64,000 nt of DNA from Micromonospora cathayae. Lineage in GTDB: Bacteria; Actinomycetota; Actinomycetes; Mycobacteriales; Micromonosporaceae. A model generated the notes under the pieces. The model searched no databases. It was given only the letters and a program-made list of their open reading frames with translations, and was not told the origin of the DNA. The translations under genes were made by a program, and so were the position numbers. How positions within the stretch are numbered: position 1 is the first letter of the stretch; each line of letters opens with the position of its first letter. The DNA lies in the NCBI RefSeq assembly GCF_028993575.1, contig NZ_CP118615.1, forward strand, positions 4,121,001 through 4,185,000, written 5' to 3'. Positions 22,957 to 32,241 of the stretch are shown here, piece by piece.

Positions 22957-25631
22957 CGGGGAAGTCCGTACGGGATGATGGTCTGGCCGGTGCGGTGCAC
23001 CGCCCGGTCGAAGAACAGGCCCCGCCACGGGCGGGGGTACCAGTCCGGCCCGCCGGTGCCCGGGTACAGCGACGACCCCAGCTCCCCGCCCTGCACGTCG
23101 AGGGCCACCCAGGCGCCGATCTGGTCGGTGCGGGACGCCGGCCCGCCCAGGTCGTTGCGCATCCGGGCCACCCCCCGCCACCAGGCCAGCACGTGGGTGC
23201 GCCGCTCCGGCCCGTCGTGCAGGATCTGCCGCAGGTGCTCCAGCCCGGTACGCCGCCCCACCCGGGCCGACAGCCGGCCGGCCGCCGCGTCCACCGCGTA
23301 CAGCAGCAGGTAGTGCGGGGTGGCCGGGGTGCCCGGCGCGGTCAGCGCGTCGGCCGTCTCGGCCATCAGCTCCGCCACGGTCTCCTCGTCGTACCAGGCG
23401 GCGTCGTCGGCCAGGTCCTCGTAGAGCGTCCGGGCGGCGTGGTCGGCGTCCGGGTCGAGGCAGGCGATGGAGAACCGGGCCGAGCCGGGCTCGTGCTGGC
23501 GGGCCAGGGACCGTCCGGCGGCGTCCAACACCGCGCACGCCTCGTCGACCCGGGTGCCGAGCACCGCCAGGTTGCGGCCGGGGGCCCGGGGCAGCCGCAG
23601 CGCCGCCGAGCGGGCCTGCACGTCGATGATCTCCCCGAGCAGGGCCACCGGCCCGCGCGCCCCACCGGGCTGCCGGGCCGGGGCCAACGCCCGGTGGTCG
23701 GGGGCGTCGGCGAGCCGGGGGATCGCGTCACCGTCGAACAGCCGGGCCGGGGCGGCGTCCGGCGGGCGCATCCGCCACAGCCTGTGCTGGAGTTCGCTCC
23801 AGGTCTCCCACTCGCTGGCCGACGGGATCCGGGCGACCTGGTTGCCCTCCACCATCCCGGACTCCGCGTTGATCACCGCGTGGTGCCGGGGCAGGGACTG
23901 GGCGGCGTCGTTGCGTTCGGCCAGGATCCGCAGCGCCTTGGGCAGCGCGATCCGCAGGGTGAACTGGGCGACCAGTGCCGGCCGCCCCCACAGCGCCTCG
24001 ATGCCCCGCACGTCCTGCGAGGCGAGCACCAGGTGGATGCCCTGGGACCGGCCCCGCCGGGCCAGGTCCTCCAGCAGGTCGGCGGCCTCCCGGGCCACCA
24101 CGTCCCGGCCGGCGAGCAGCATCTGGAACTCGTCCACCACCGCCACGATCCGGGGCCAGTGCCCGGTCGGGTCGACCGCACGCAGCTCGGCGAGCTTGGT
24201 GACCTCGTGCTGCTTCGCGGCGTCCGCCCGGCGGCGCAGCTCCTCGGCGAGGAACCGCAGCAGCGCCAACCCGAACTCCCGGTCGGTGTTGACGTTGATC
24301 CCGACCAGCCGCATGTGCGGCAGCCAGCTCGGGTCCCGCCGGCCCTGGGCGAACCGGGCGAAGGACACCCCCTCCTTGAAGTCGAGCAGGTAGAACTCCA
24401 GCTCGGCGGGAGAGTACCGGGACGCCAGCGCCCCGATCCAGGCGAAGATCAGGTTGGTCTTGCCGGTGCCGGACGGGCCGCCGATCAGGGCGTGCGGCGG
24501 GTAGTCGCCGAGGGTGAGCAGCACCTGCCGGCCGTTCGGCGCCTCACCGATCGGCGCGACCAGCGCGGTCGACGAGTCCTCCTGCCACATCTCGTCGGGC
24601 AGCAGCTCGGTGAACGGGGTGGGGGCGGGGCCGGCGGCGACCGTGCCGGCGATCCGCCGGCAGGTCTCGGTGACCAGCCCGGCCGGGGGTGGCGGGTCGA
24701 GGCGTACCGGCAGGCCGGCCGGTCCACCCACCCGGACGTCACCGGGCGAGACCAGCACCCGCTGCACGGTCGGGTCGTCCGGCAGCGCGATGCCCCGCAC
24801 CACCAGGTGCACCCCGCAGGCCGCCCCGGTCCGCACCACCCGGTCGAGCTGGCCGCGTTCGTGTCGGGAGAGTTCGTCCCCGCCGAGCAGCACCGCCACC
24901 CGCCACGGCTCCGGACGCCGTCCGGTGGCCGCGGCCAGCTCCCGCAGCGAGGAGTGTTCGCCGGCCAGCACCGTCTCGTTGATCCGGCGGATCTGCTCGA
25001 CCAGGTCGTCCAGCAGCCGGCCCAGCCCGCCGGGACCGACGAAGGTGAGCAGCCCGGCGGTACCGAGCGGGGCGAACCCGGCCAGCCCGCCACCGAGGTG
25101 CTCCGGGTCGTACCCGATCAGCCGGACGGTGCCCGGGTCGGCCCGGCCGACGCTGCGCAGCAACAGCGCGGCGACCACCGCGTCGCAGCCGGCCCGGTCG
25201 GTGCCGGCCAGGTGCACGTGCCCGGCGTCCAGCAGCGGCACCAGCGCGGGCACCGGCTGCGCGCCGGGGATGCGGACCGTGCCGACCCGGACCGCGCCGG
25301 GCGGCTCGGCCCGTCCCGCCGGGGTGGGCTGCCAGCCCGACCAGTCGGCGGACGCGGCCCCGGGGGCCTCCCGCTCGGCGGCGGCCGCCGCCCGGCGGGC
25401 CAGCTCGGCGATCCGTTCGGTGTACCGGGCGTCGATCTCGGCGAGCCGGCGGTCCCGTTCCGCGCCGACCCGCTGCGGTACGTCGTCGGCGGCCCGGCGG
25501 ATCCGGTCCAGCCGGGCCTGACCGGTCTCCAGGTCGGCGCGGGCGGCGGCCAGCCGGCCCCGGGTCGACCCCAACGCCTCGGAGAGCAGCCCACGGACCC
25601 GCCCCACCAGCTGGGCGCGCCGGTCAGCCAT
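22953..25631 (-). CDS. FtsK/SpoIIIE-type ATPase, soluble, with N-terminal coiled coil
   Basis: 892 aa from ATG 25631, overlapping the upstream gene by 8 nt and the downstream gene by 4 nt. Residues 1-90 form a coiled coil with no membrane helix. Residues about 110-300 resemble a degenerate ATPase domain. The active FtsK/SpoIIIE domain has Walker A GGPSGTGKTN near residue 385, LLDFKEGVSFARFA, Walker B IVAVVDEFQMLLAG and GIHLVLASQDVRGIEALWG. About 300 further residues (DIPRL and LGTRVDEACAVLD blocks) suggest a second, degenerate motor copy, as in EccC-like proteins. It could move DNA or secrete proteins; the small helical partner favours a secretion-like role, but this is inference. Confidence 0.87.
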   Translation of the reverse strand: MADRRAQLVGRVRGLLSEALGSTRGRLAAARADLETGQARLDRIRRAADDVPQRVGAERDRRLAEIDARYTERIAELARRAAAAAEREAPGAASADWSGWQPTPAGRAEPPGAVRVGTVRIPGAQPVPALVPLLDAGHVHLAGTDRAGCDAVVAALLLRSVGRADPGTVRLIGYDPEHLGGGLAGFAPLGTAGLLTFVGPGGLGRLLDDLVEQIRRINETVLAGEHSSLRELAAATGRRPEPWRVAVLLGGDELSRHERGQLDRVVRTGAACGVHLVVRGIALPDDPTVQRVLVSPGDVRVGGPAGLPVRLDPPPPAGLVTETCRRIAGTVAAGPAPTPFTELLPDEMWQEDSSTALVAPIGEAPNGRQVLLTLGDYPPHALIGGPSGTGKTNLIFAWIGALASRYSPAELEFYLLDFKEGVSFARFAQGRRDPSWLPHMRLVGINVNTDREFGLALLRFLAEELRRRADAAKQHEVTKLAELRAVDPTGHWPRIVAVVDEFQMLLAGRDVVAREAADLLEDLARRGRSQGIHLVLASQDVRGIEALWGRPALVAQFTLRIALPKALRILAERNDAAQSLPRHHAVINAESGMVEGNQVARIPSASEWETWSELQHRLWRMRPPDAAPARLFDGDAIPRLADAPDHRALAPARQPGGARGPVALLGEIIDVQARSAALRLPRAPGRNLAVLGTRVDEACAVLDAAGRSLARQHEPGSARFSIACLDPDADHAARTLYEDLADDAAWYDEETVAELMAETADALTAPGTPATPHYLLLYAVDAAAGRLSARVGRRTGLEHLRQILHDGPERRTHVLAWWRGVARMRNDLGGPASRTDQIGAWVALDVQGGELGSSLYPGTGGPDWYPRPWRGLFFDRAVHRTGQTIIPYGLPR

Positions 25632-26643
25632 GCCGACCGGGCCTGCCGGATGTCGGATCCGCCGGACGCGGCGGGGGGACCCGGTCGGCCGGCTCCGCCC
25701 GACGGGGCCGCGAGGTCGCCTCCGCCCGACGGGGCCGGTCGACCGGGTCGGGTCGGGTCGGCCCGTCCCCGCGCCGCTCGTCGTCGGGGCGTTCCTCGGG
25801 CAGGTCCCGGCCCAGCCGCTCCAGCAGCAGACCGGTCAGCACGCCGGCGGTGACCGCCGGGTCAGCCGGATGGGGCTGCTCCTCGTCGGACTTCTGCCGG
25901 GGCGGGGGCATCCGGCAGACCCGGGTCAGCACCGTCTCCAGCACCGGTGGCGGCAGCCCGGGGAGCAGGTCGCGGACCTTCCCGTCCAGCGTGTCGCGCA
26001 GCTTCGGCAGGTCGGCCGCCCGGGGTGGGTGCCCGAGCAGCTCACCGGCGAGTTCCCGCAGCAGCGGCGGGGTGACCGTCGCCAGGCCCAACCCGACGTC
26101 GGCGTGTGCCCGGCGCAGTTCACCGTGTAGCCGGGACCGGTCGCCGGCCTTCACCCCGCCGACCACCCGGCGCAGCAGCTCCCGGGCGTCGGTGACCTGC
26201 TCGTCCGGGCCGGTCGGCTCGCCCTCGGAGCCGCCGGTCAGCTCCGCCACCCGCACCGCCCACCAGCGGCGTACCACCGGGGCCGGTTCGGGGTCGTCGG
26301 CCGGGACCGCGTCCGGCGGCGGCGCGTCCCCGCGCGGCGCGTCGTGCGCCGGCCGGCGGTCCTGCGGCCGGGCCGCCGGCGCGCCGTCCGCACCCAGTCC
26401 GATCGCGGCCAGGTAGCTGGCGAGCTGTTCCTGGGCCACCCGCAGGGCGTGCCCGGCGCTCTCGGCATGCTCGACGGCCGCCGACAGCTCCGGCACACCC
26501 ATCGGGTTCGACGACTCCTGCCGCACCCAGCGCAGCCGCTCGGTGGCCAGGGCGAACTTCTCCAACGCCTGGGCGAGCGGGGCCAGCGGCAGGTCGTCGG
26601 CGGCGGCCCGGACCTGTGCCCCGATGTCCTCGATGATCGACAT
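25624..26643 (-). CDS. Helical protein with disordered Arg/Pro-rich tail, second gene of FtsK-like operon
   Basis: 339 aa from ATG 26643, 5 nt after the stop of the small helical gene. The N-terminal 90 residues are helical (MSIIEDIGAQVRAAADDLPL, and LSAAVEHAESAGHALRVAQEQLASYL), similar in style to the preceding 86-aa protein. The middle (about 150-270) is another helical block with LLRRVVGGVKAGDRSRLHGELR and DTLDGKVRDLLPGLPPPVLETV. The last 70 residues are Arg/Pro/Asp-rich and probably disordered. I recognise no family. It may be a substrate or adaptor of the adjacent ATPase. Confidence 0.8.
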   Translation of the reverse strand: MSIIEDIGAQVRAAADDLPLAPLAQALEKFALATERLRWVRQESSNPMGVPELSAAVEHAESAGHALRVAQEQLASYLAAIGLGADGAPAARPQDRRPAHDAPRGDAPPPDAVPADDPEPAPVVRRWWAVRVAELTGGSEGEPTGPDEQVTDARELLRRVVGGVKAGDRSRLHGELRRAHADVGLGLATVTPPLLRELAGELLGHPPRAADLPKLRDTLDGKVRDLLPGLPPPVLETVLTRVCRMPPPRQKSDEEQPHPADPAVTAGVLTGLLLERLGRDLPEERPDDERRGDGPTRPDPVDRPRRAEATSRPRRAEPADRVPPPRPADPTSGRPGRHG

Positions 26644-26648
26644 CGGCG

Positions 26649-26909
26649 TCAGAGCGCGGACACGTAGAGCTGCGCCTGTTCCACCGCGACCAGCGTCGCG
26701 GCGAGACATTCCTCCAGCTCCTGGCTGGCCTGGGTCAACGAGGCCTGGGCGGCCTCGACGGTCTCGTGGCCGCTGCCCTCCAACGCGCCGGCGAGGGTCT
26801 GCTGTGCCTCGGCCAGCTTCTCGCCGGCCGCCTGCACCGCTGTCTGCCCTTCACCGATCTGCTGGAGCGCGATATCGATGGCGGCCTTGAGCTCGGCGAC
26901 GCTCGCCAC
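26649..26909 (-). CDS. 86-residue helical-hairpin protein of ESAT-6 size, first gene of FtsK-like operon
   Basis: 86 aa from GTG 26909, which has a perfect GGAGG site 7 nt upstream; an upstream ATG extension to 26942 has no such site. It consists of two amphipathic helices (about residues 2-41 and 47-84) separated by a GSGHE turn, with regular Ala/Gln heptads and one Cys. Length and hairpin layout match WXG100/ESAT-6 proteins, but no W-x-G is present. The following gene begins 5 nt later. A role as a secreted partner of the FtsK-type ATPase is plausible but unproven. Confidence 0.83.
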   Translation of the reverse strand: MASVAELKAAIDIALQQIGEGQTAVQAAGEKLAEAQQTLAGALEGSGHETVEAAQASLTQASQELEECLAATLVAVEQAQLYVSAL

Positions 26910-26986
26910 AGCGAAACCTCCTGGGGGCGGGGAGGACTCCATTAGAGCTTATTCCGGTCCGGGAAAGAAAACGCGCCGTGCGGTCG

Positions 26987-27436
26987 TTACCGCCCCGCTG
27001 TCCGGTCCCGGTCGGGCAGGTCCCGGTGACCGGCGTGCGCGTCGCGCGGGGCGGGGCCCTCCCCGCGCAGCCAGCGGGGTCCGTAGACCTCCGCGCCGAC
27101 GGCGGTGACCCGCTCCCGCAGCGCCCGGTCGGCGGTCACCACCACCCGCCGCCGGTCCGGCTCCGCCGCCGCCAGCGCCACGATCGCGTCGTCGCCGGAG
27201 CCCTTGGCGGCGACCACCCGGACGCCCTCGGTGGCCGGCACGTCCCGCGCGGCGCCCTCGACCACCAGGACCACCTCGACCGGCGCGGGCAGCTCCGGCG
27301 GTACGCCCGACGCGCCCACCGGCACCAGCCGGTCCCGTAGCCGCGCGGTGGCCCCGGCCCGGTCCCGCCACCAGCCGTCCGGGCGGGACCCGACGACGTT
27401 GGCGGCGTCCACGATCAGCAGCGGCGGTGTCTCCAT
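26987..27436 (-). CDS. NYN/PIN-like domain protein (putative ribonuclease)
   Basis: 149 aa from ATG 27436. The N-terminus LLIVDAANVVGSRPDGWWRD holds the first conserved Asp and Asn of NYN domains. Further acidic residues occur in VLVVEGAARD, AKGSGDDAIV and VVVTADRALRERV, the order seen in PIN/NYN nucleases of the YacP type. The last 25 residues are charged and probably unstructured. It would cleave RNA using a metal cluster; the target is unknown. It is divergent from the ClpC-like gene with 95 bp between, so the two share a promoter region. Confidence 0.8.
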   Translation of the reverse strand: METPPLLIVDAANVVGSRPDGWWRDRAGATARLRDRLVPVGASGVPPELPAPVEVVLVVEGAARDVPATEGVRVVAAKGSGDDAIVALAAAEPDRRRVVVTADRALRERVTAVGAEVYGPRWLRGEGPAPRDAHAGHRDLPDRDRTAGR

Positions 27437-27531
27437 GCCCCCACCCTGCCATCCGGACGCGTTTGTCGGGCCGACCCTCGGGTAGCCCTGCGTGTTGCTC
27501 CTGTCGCCGCCGACCTGCCCGAGGAGTGTTC

Positions 27532-30084
27532 ATGTGGGGACCCGCTGACTTCGGCGCCGACCCGTGGGACGAGTTCCTGGCCCGCTACTTCGGTCGGGGG
27601 GAGGCCGGTGGCCGGCCCGCGCACCGGGTCGACATCACCCGCCTGATGACCGCCGACGCCCGGGAGATGCTGGCCGACGCGGCCCGCCGGGCCGCCCAGC
27701 GGCGTAGCAACGACCTGGACACCGACCACCTGCTCTGGTCGGCGCTGCAACGCCAGGCGCTACGCGACCTGGTCAGCCGGGCCGGGGCCGACCCGGACAC
27801 CCTGCTCAACGCCCTCGGTGGCCGGGGCGACGGCGCGCCGGGCGGCGAGGTGCCGCCGAACCTCTCGCTCACCCCGGCGGCCAAGCGGGCGCTGCTGGAC
27901 GCGCACCAGCTCGCCCGGGCGATCGGAGCCAACTACATCGGCCCCGAGCACATCCTGATGGCCCTGCCGCTGAACCCGGAGTCGCCGGCCGGGCGGATGC
28001 TGGCGGCCGGGCGGATCCAGCCGGAGTCCCTGCAGGCGGCGGGGGCGGAACGGGGACCGATGAGCGCACGACCGGACCGGGGCACGCCGACGCTCGACCA
28101 GTACGGCCAGGACCTCACCGACCTGGCCAAGGCCGACCGGATCGATCCGGTGATCGGCCGTGGCGACGAGATCGAACAGGCCGTGGAGATCCTGTCCCGA
28201 CGGACCAAGAACAACCCGGTGCTGATCGGTGAGGCCGGGGTCGGCAAGACCGCCATCGTGGAGGGGCTGGCCGAGCGGATCTGTGACGGCGACGTGCCGC
28301 AGACCCTGCTCGGCAAGCGGGTGATCCAGCTCGACCTGGCCGGCCTGGTCGCCGGCACCCGGTACCGGGGCGACTTCGAGGAACGGCTCAAGAAGGTGGT
28401 CGACGAGATCCGCGCCCACCGCGAGGAGCTGATCATCTTCCTGGACGAGATCCACACCCTGGTCGGGGCCGGCGGGGCCGGCAGCGAGGGCGGCATGGAC
28501 GCGTCCAACATGCTCAAACCCGCGCTGGCCCGGGGCGAGCTGCGGGTGATCGGCGCGACCACCCTGGACGAGTACCGGCGCACCATCGAGAAGGACGCCG
28601 CGCTGGCCCGCCGCTTCCAGCCGGTACTGGTGCCGGAGCCGACGGTCGAGGACTCGGTGGCCATCCTGCGCGGCCTGCGGGACCGGTACGAGGCCCACCA
28701 CCAGGTGCGGTTCACCGACGAGGCGCTGGTCGCCGCGGCCGAGCTGGCCGACCGGTACGTCACCGACCGGTACCTGCCGGACAAGGCGATCGACCTGATC
28801 GACCAGGCCGGCGCCCGGGTCCGGTTGCGGACCCGCACCCCGGCGGCGGACGTGCGGGAGCTGGAACGCCAGCTCGACGAGGTACGCCGGGACAAGGAGC
28901 AGGCCGTCGCCGACGAGCAGTACGAGCGGGCCACCACCCTGCGGGACCGGCTGCACGAGCTGGAGGAGGAGATCCGGCAGGCCCAGGGGGACGGCGACCC
29001 GCAGCGGGTGCCGAACGTGACCCCCCAGGAGATCGCCGAGGTGGTCTCCCGGGCCACCGGCATCCCGGTCAGCCAGCTCACCGAGGAGGAACGGGAACGG
29101 CTGCTGCGGCTGGAGGGGCACCTGCACGAACGGGTGGTCGGCCAGGACGACGCGGTGACCGCGGTCGCCGAGGCGGTCCGCCGGTCCCGGACCGGGCTGG
29201 CCGACCCGGACCGGCCGATGGGCAGCTTCCTGTTCCTCGGCCCGACCGGCGTCGGCAAGACCGAACTGGCCCGCGCGCTGGCCGAGGCGCTGTTCGGGGA
29301 GGCCGACCGGATGGTGCGGCTGGACATGAGCGAGTTCCAGGAGCGGCACACGGTCAGCCGGCTGGTCGGCGCGCCGCCCGGCTACGTCGGCTACGAGGAG
29401 GCCGGCCAGCTCACCGAGGCGGTCCGTCGCCGCCCGTACGCGGTGGTGCTGCTGGACGAGATCGAGAAGGCCCACCCGGACGTGTTCAACGTCCTGCTCC
29501 AGGTCCTCGACGACGGCCGGTTGACCGACAGCCAGGGCCGGACGGTGAACTTCCGCAACACCGTACTGATCATGACGAGCAACCTCGGCTCGGAGCTGAT
29601 CACCGGCAGCCAGCGCAGCGTCGGTTTCGGGGCGGGGGAACCCGGCAGCGCGCAGGAGACCGACGAGCTGCGGGAACGGTTGATGCGCCGGCTCCAGGAG
29701 AACTTCCGGCCGGAGTTCCTCAACCGGATCGACGAGATCATCATCTTCCGCCGGTTGGAGGCCGAGCAGTTGCGGCAGATCACCGGCCTGCTGCTGGAGG
29801 AGACCCGCCGCCGGCTGCACGGGCAGGACATCACCGTCGAGGTGACCGACGCGGGCGTCGACTGGCTGGCCGAGCACGGGTACCAGCCCGAGTTCGGCGC
29901 CCGGCCGCTGCGCCGGGTGATCCAGCGGGAGCTGGACAACCGGCTCTCCCGGATGCTGCTGGAGGGCCAGATCTCGCCGGGCCAGCGGGTCACCGTGGAC
30001 GCCCGCGACGGCGCGCTGGCCATCGACGTCGCCGCCGGTGAGCGGGGCGGCTACACCCCGGCCACCACGACCCACCCACGGTAG
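27532..30084 (+). CDS. ClpC-like Hsp100 AAA+ ATPase
   Basis: 850 aa from ATG 27532, after GAGGAG. It has an N-terminal Clp_N domain ([18 protein letters not shown], then [10 protein letters not shown]), D1 with Walker A GEAGVGKT near residue 233, a short M domain with a UVR-like motif ([18 protein letters not shown], near residue 465), and D2 with Walker A GPTGVGKT near residue 570. A VGFG tripeptide follows the TSNLGS block, at the position of the ClpP-binding loop. The short M domain points to ClpC rather than ClpB. An extra N-terminal [14 protein letters not shown] segment is unusual. It probably unfolds proteins for ClpP. Two small genes follow closely. Confidence 0.9.
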   Translation: MWGPADFGADPWDEFLARYFGRGEAGGRPAHRVDITRLMTADAREMLADAARRAAQRRSNDLDTDHLLWSALQRQALRDLVSRAGADPDTLLNALGGRGDGAPGGEVPPNLSLTPAAKRALLDAHQLARAIGANYIGPEHILMALPLNPESPAGRMLAAGRIQPESLQAAGAERGPMSARPDRGTPTLDQYGQDLTDLAKADRIDPVIGRGDEIEQAVEILSRRTKNNPVLIGEAGVGKTAIVEGLAERICDGDVPQTLLGKRVIQLDLAGLVAGTRYRGDFEERLKKVVDEIRAHREELIIFLDEIHTLVGAGGAGSEGGMDASNMLKPALARGELRVIGATTLDEYRRTIEKDAALARRFQPVLVPEPTVEDSVAILRGLRDRYEAHHQVRFTDEALVAAAELADRYVTDRYLPDKAIDLIDQAGARVRLRTRTPAADVRELERQLDEVRRDKEQAVADEQYERATTLRDRLHELEEEIRQAQGDGDPQRVPNVTPQEIAEVVSRATGIPVSQLTEEERERLLRLEGHLHERVVGQDDAVTAVAEAVRRSRTGLADPDRPMGSFLFLGPTGVGKTELARALAEALFGEADRMVRLDMSEFQERHTVSRLVGAPPGYVGYEEAGQLTEAVRRRPYAVVLLDEIEKAHPDVFNVLLQVLDDGRLTDSQGRTVNFRNTVLIMTSNLGSELITGSQRSVGFGAGEPGSAQETDELRERLMRRLQENFRPEFLNRIDEIIIFRRLEAEQLRQITGLLLEETRRRLHGQDITVEVTDAGVDWLAEHGYQPEFGARPLRRVIQRELDNRLSRMLLEGQISPGQRVTVDARDGALAIDVAAGERGGYTPATTTHPR

Positions 30085-30118
30085 CGGGGTGACCCGTGCC
30101 CGACAGCGGGAGGAGCCG

Positions 30119-30286
30119 GTGAGCGAACCCGAGGAGAACCAGGACGAGGCCGACCGGACCGAGCCGATCGTGGCCGCGCCGACCGCGAACCCGGCCCGGG
30201 TCCAGGTGCCGCCGGAGGGCCCGGAGGCGTTGGCCGACGGTGTCCGGCCGCCAGAACCCGGGCCGGTGCCCGGAGAGGAGACGTGA
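30119..30286 (+). CDS. Small acidic Pro-rich protein
   Basis: 55 aa from GTG 30119, 5 nt after GGGAGGAG. Composition is Glu/Pro/Ala-rich with no predicted fold (SEPEENQDEADRTEPIV, then PPEPGPVPGEET). The stop overlaps the ATG of the DUF3140 gene (TGATG), so the two are translationally coupled. It lies 34 bp after the ClpC-like gene. I recognise no family; it may be an intrinsically disordered partner. Confidence 0.65.
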   Translation: MSEPEENQDEADRTEPIVAAPTANPARVQVPPEGPEALADGVRPPEPGPVPGEET

Positions 30287-30636
30287 TGGCACGCGAGGCG
30301 AGACTCGACGCGGACGTGGAGGTGCTCTGGGCGGACTTCCACGCCCGGGTCAACATGCCCTCCGAGCAGTTGCGGCAGTGGCTGCTCACCCGGGGATCGG
30401 GGGAGGAGGCGTTCGGGCCGAACCCGGACCTGGACCTGCCGGTGCCGGGCCGGCACATCCTCGCCGTGCTCGGCAAACGCAAGGTCGACCTCACCGGCGA
30501 GGACATCCGGATCATGCAGGACACCGTGGACCGGATCGACGCGCTGGTCGACGCGAGGCCGCCCGCCGGCAACGCCGACGACGGCTGGCGGCACGCGCTG
30601 CTCGACCTGGGCCACGACCCGCTCGCCGTACGCTGA
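30286..30636 (+). CDS. DUF3140 domain-containing protein
   Basis: 116 aa from ATG 30286 (a GTG codon lies directly before it). DUF3140 features: EVLWADFHARVNMPSEQLRQWLLT near the N-terminus, then ILAVLGKRKVDLTGEDIRIMQDTVDRI. Family members are small helical actinobacterial and cyanobacterial proteins that may bind DNA or other proteins; function is unknown. It is coupled to the small acidic protein gene and probably co-transcribed with the ClpC-like gene, which hints at a stress-related role. Confidence 0.85.
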   Translation: MAREARLDADVEVLWADFHARVNMPSEQLRQWLLTRGSGEEAFGPNPDLDLPVPGRHILAVLGKRKVDLTGEDIRIMQDTVDRIDALVDARPPAGNADDGWRHALLDLGHDPLAVR

Positions 30637-30664
30637 CCCGCCGGCCGCCCCGCTCGTTCCCGGC

Positions 30665-30772
30665 GGGGCCGGTGTACCGGTCGGGCCCTGCGGTGGCCGC
30701 TGTGCCGGCCCTGGTCGTACCCGCCGGGGCCGGTGTACCGGTCGTGCTCCGGTCGGGGCCGGTGTGCCGGCG
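30665..30772. repeat. Three copies of GGGGCCGGTGTACCGG in an intergenic region
   Basis: GGGGCCGGTGTACCGGTCG occurs at 30665-30683 and 30726-30744 (61 bp apart), with a third, diverged copy at 30755-30772. Each holds the palindrome CCGGTGTACCGG or a variant. The 30637-30833 gap between convergent genes has no coding signal, so a terminator role is possible. Confidence 0.6.
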
Positions 30773-30833
30773 TGCCCGGTGGGCGCGGCCGGCCGCGGCG
30801 GGATCCGTGGCGGCCGGTGGTCCGGCCGGGGGC

Positions 30834-31076
30834 CTACCCGGACTCGATGCTGCCGATGGTCAGGCCCAACCGGTCCACCGCCGCCTGCCGGTCGGCGCGG
30901 GCCCGCTCGTCCCGGCTGAGCAGGTTGGCGTACTCGGCGACGTGCGACGGGTCCGCCGTCTCGGGCAGGGTACGCAGGAAGGACTCCAGGTCCCGGGCGG
31001 CGGCGGTGGCCGCCTCGGCGGCCCGGCGGGCGGTCCGCCGGTCGTCGTCGGGCCGGGCGTGCTCGGTGTCGGTCAT
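30834..31076 (-). CDS. Small helical hypothetical protein
   Basis: 80 aa from ATG 31076. It is mostly charged and helical (RRTARRAAEAATAAARDLESFL, ADPSHVAEYANLLSRDERARA) and ends in GLTIGSIESG. No domain is recognised. It stands between the convergent DUF3140 gene and the LysR gene, on the LysR strand, separated from LysR by 100 bp. Confidence 0.65.
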   Translation of the reverse strand: MTDTEHARPDDDRRTARRAAEAATAAARDLESFLRTLPETADPSHVAEYANLLSRDERARADRQAAVDRLGLTIGSIESG

Positions 31077-31176
31077 GCCCCGTACCTACCCGGTCGCCGG
31101 GACTTCGCACCCCGGTCGGCCGCCGCACCGGACCGGCCTGGTGGCCCCGGCCCGACCCGGGTCACCGACACCGGGC

Positions 31177-32148
31177 CTAGACCGGGGTGCGGTGGCGTAC
31201 CCCGAAGTCGGGGTGGTCCAGCAGCCACTCCAGGTAGGCCGGGTGCGGCGCGAGGGAGTCGGTGTACGCGGCCGTCGCCGCCTCCAGCACGCCCTCGGCG
31301 AACCGGGCCGCCGGGGACTCCGGATGCCAGCCGAGCATCAGCCGCCACCGCAGCGGGTTGCCGGTCAGCCGCCGGGTGACCAGGCCGCCCACCGGTCGGA
31401 AGGTGGCCTGGCACAGCGCCACCGCCACCCCCGCCTCGACCAGGTCGACGCAGCCCCGCACGTCGGTCTCGTACACCTTGCGGGGGGTGAACCCGGCGCG
31501 GGCGCAGGCGGCGGCGAAGCAGTCGCCGAAGCAGCCGTCGCCGGGCGCCGCCACCCACTGCTCGTGCCGCAGGTCCACCAGGGCCACCTCGTCCCGGTCG
31601 GCCTGGGCGTGCGACTCCGGCAGCATGACGAAGACCGGGTCCACCGCCACCTCCCGCCAGCTCAGGCCGAACTCCGCCGACGGGGCGGCGTCACCGCACA
31701 CCCCGGTCAGCACGTAGTCGAGCCGGCCGCCCAGCACCAGCTGGGACAGCTCGTCGACCGACCACGAGGCGTACGTGTTGATCGGGGCGTTGGGTTGTTC
31801 GGCGGCGAGCCGGTGCACCAGCCGGCCGAGGATCGGGCTGTTCACCCCGCCGAACCGGTACCGGCTCAGCGCGTCCCCGGCGCTGGCCAGCCGGGCCGCC
31901 TCGTCCTGGAGGCCCTTCATCGCCGGCAGCAGCACCCGCGCCCGGGACAGCACCAGCTCACCGAGCGCGGTGGGCCGGGCCCCGCGCCGGTCCCGGTCGA
32001 ACAGCGCACCGCCGAGGGCCCGTTCGATGCGCTGGAGCTGCGCGGTCAGTGCCGGTTGTGCCAGTCCGAGGGTCGAGGCCGCCTTCGTCACGCTGCCGGT
32101 CTCCGCGATCGCGCAGACCACCCTGAGGTGTCGCAACTCCAGGTTCAT
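31177..32148 (-). CDS. LysR-family transcriptional regulator
   Basis: 323 aa from ATG 32148. The N-terminal winged helix-turn-helix is clear (LRHLRVVCAIAETGSVTKAASTLGLAQPALTAQLQRIE). The rest is a two-lobed periplasmic-binding-like effector domain (residues about 95-300), with FGGVNSPILGRL, LDYVLTGVCGD and VAVALCQATFRPVGGLVTRRL. It would control nearby or distant genes in response to a small ligand. Its neighbours upstream (hemerythrin) and downstream (small hypothetical gene) lie on the same strand, so the target is not obvious. Confidence 0.92.
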   Translation of the reverse strand: MNLELRHLRVVCAIAETGSVTKAASTLGLAQPALTAQLQRIERALGGALFDRDRRGARPTALGELVLSRARVLLPAMKGLQDEAARLASAGDALSRYRFGGVNSPILGRLVHRLAAEQPNAPINTYASWSVDELSQLVLGGRLDYVLTGVCGDAAPSAEFGLSWREVAVDPVFVMLPESHAQADRDEVALVDLRHEQWVAAPGDGCFGDCFAAACARAGFTPRKVYETDVRGCVDLVEAGVAVALCQATFRPVGGLVTRRLTGNPLRWRLMLGWHPESPAARFAEGVLEAATAAYTDSLAPHPAYLEWLLDHPDFGVRHRTPV

Positions 32149-32241
32149 GACGTGACGGTAGGACTGGTCGGGACCATCCGGAAGACCTTTCGTGTTTCGA
32201 AGGTTCCCGATGGCTGACAGAAGTTTACGAAAGTTGCCTTG
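32149..32241 (-). promoter_or_regulatory. Low-GC upstream region of the LysR gene
   Basis: 93 bp with repeated TTTCG/CGAAA elements, including the near-palindrome ACCTTTCG-TGTTT-CGAAGGT. The length and position fit LysR autoregulation. Confidence 0.4.

Noticed and set aside
22953..25631. Plasmid TraB/FtsK conjugation protein
   Set aside because: No repeat recognition domain, relaxase, integrase or att site nearby; coupling to small helical and membrane proteins fits another role.
27760..31128. Minus-strand 1122-aa open frame
   Set aside because: Shadow of the ClpC-like gene and DUF3140; low-complexity composition.
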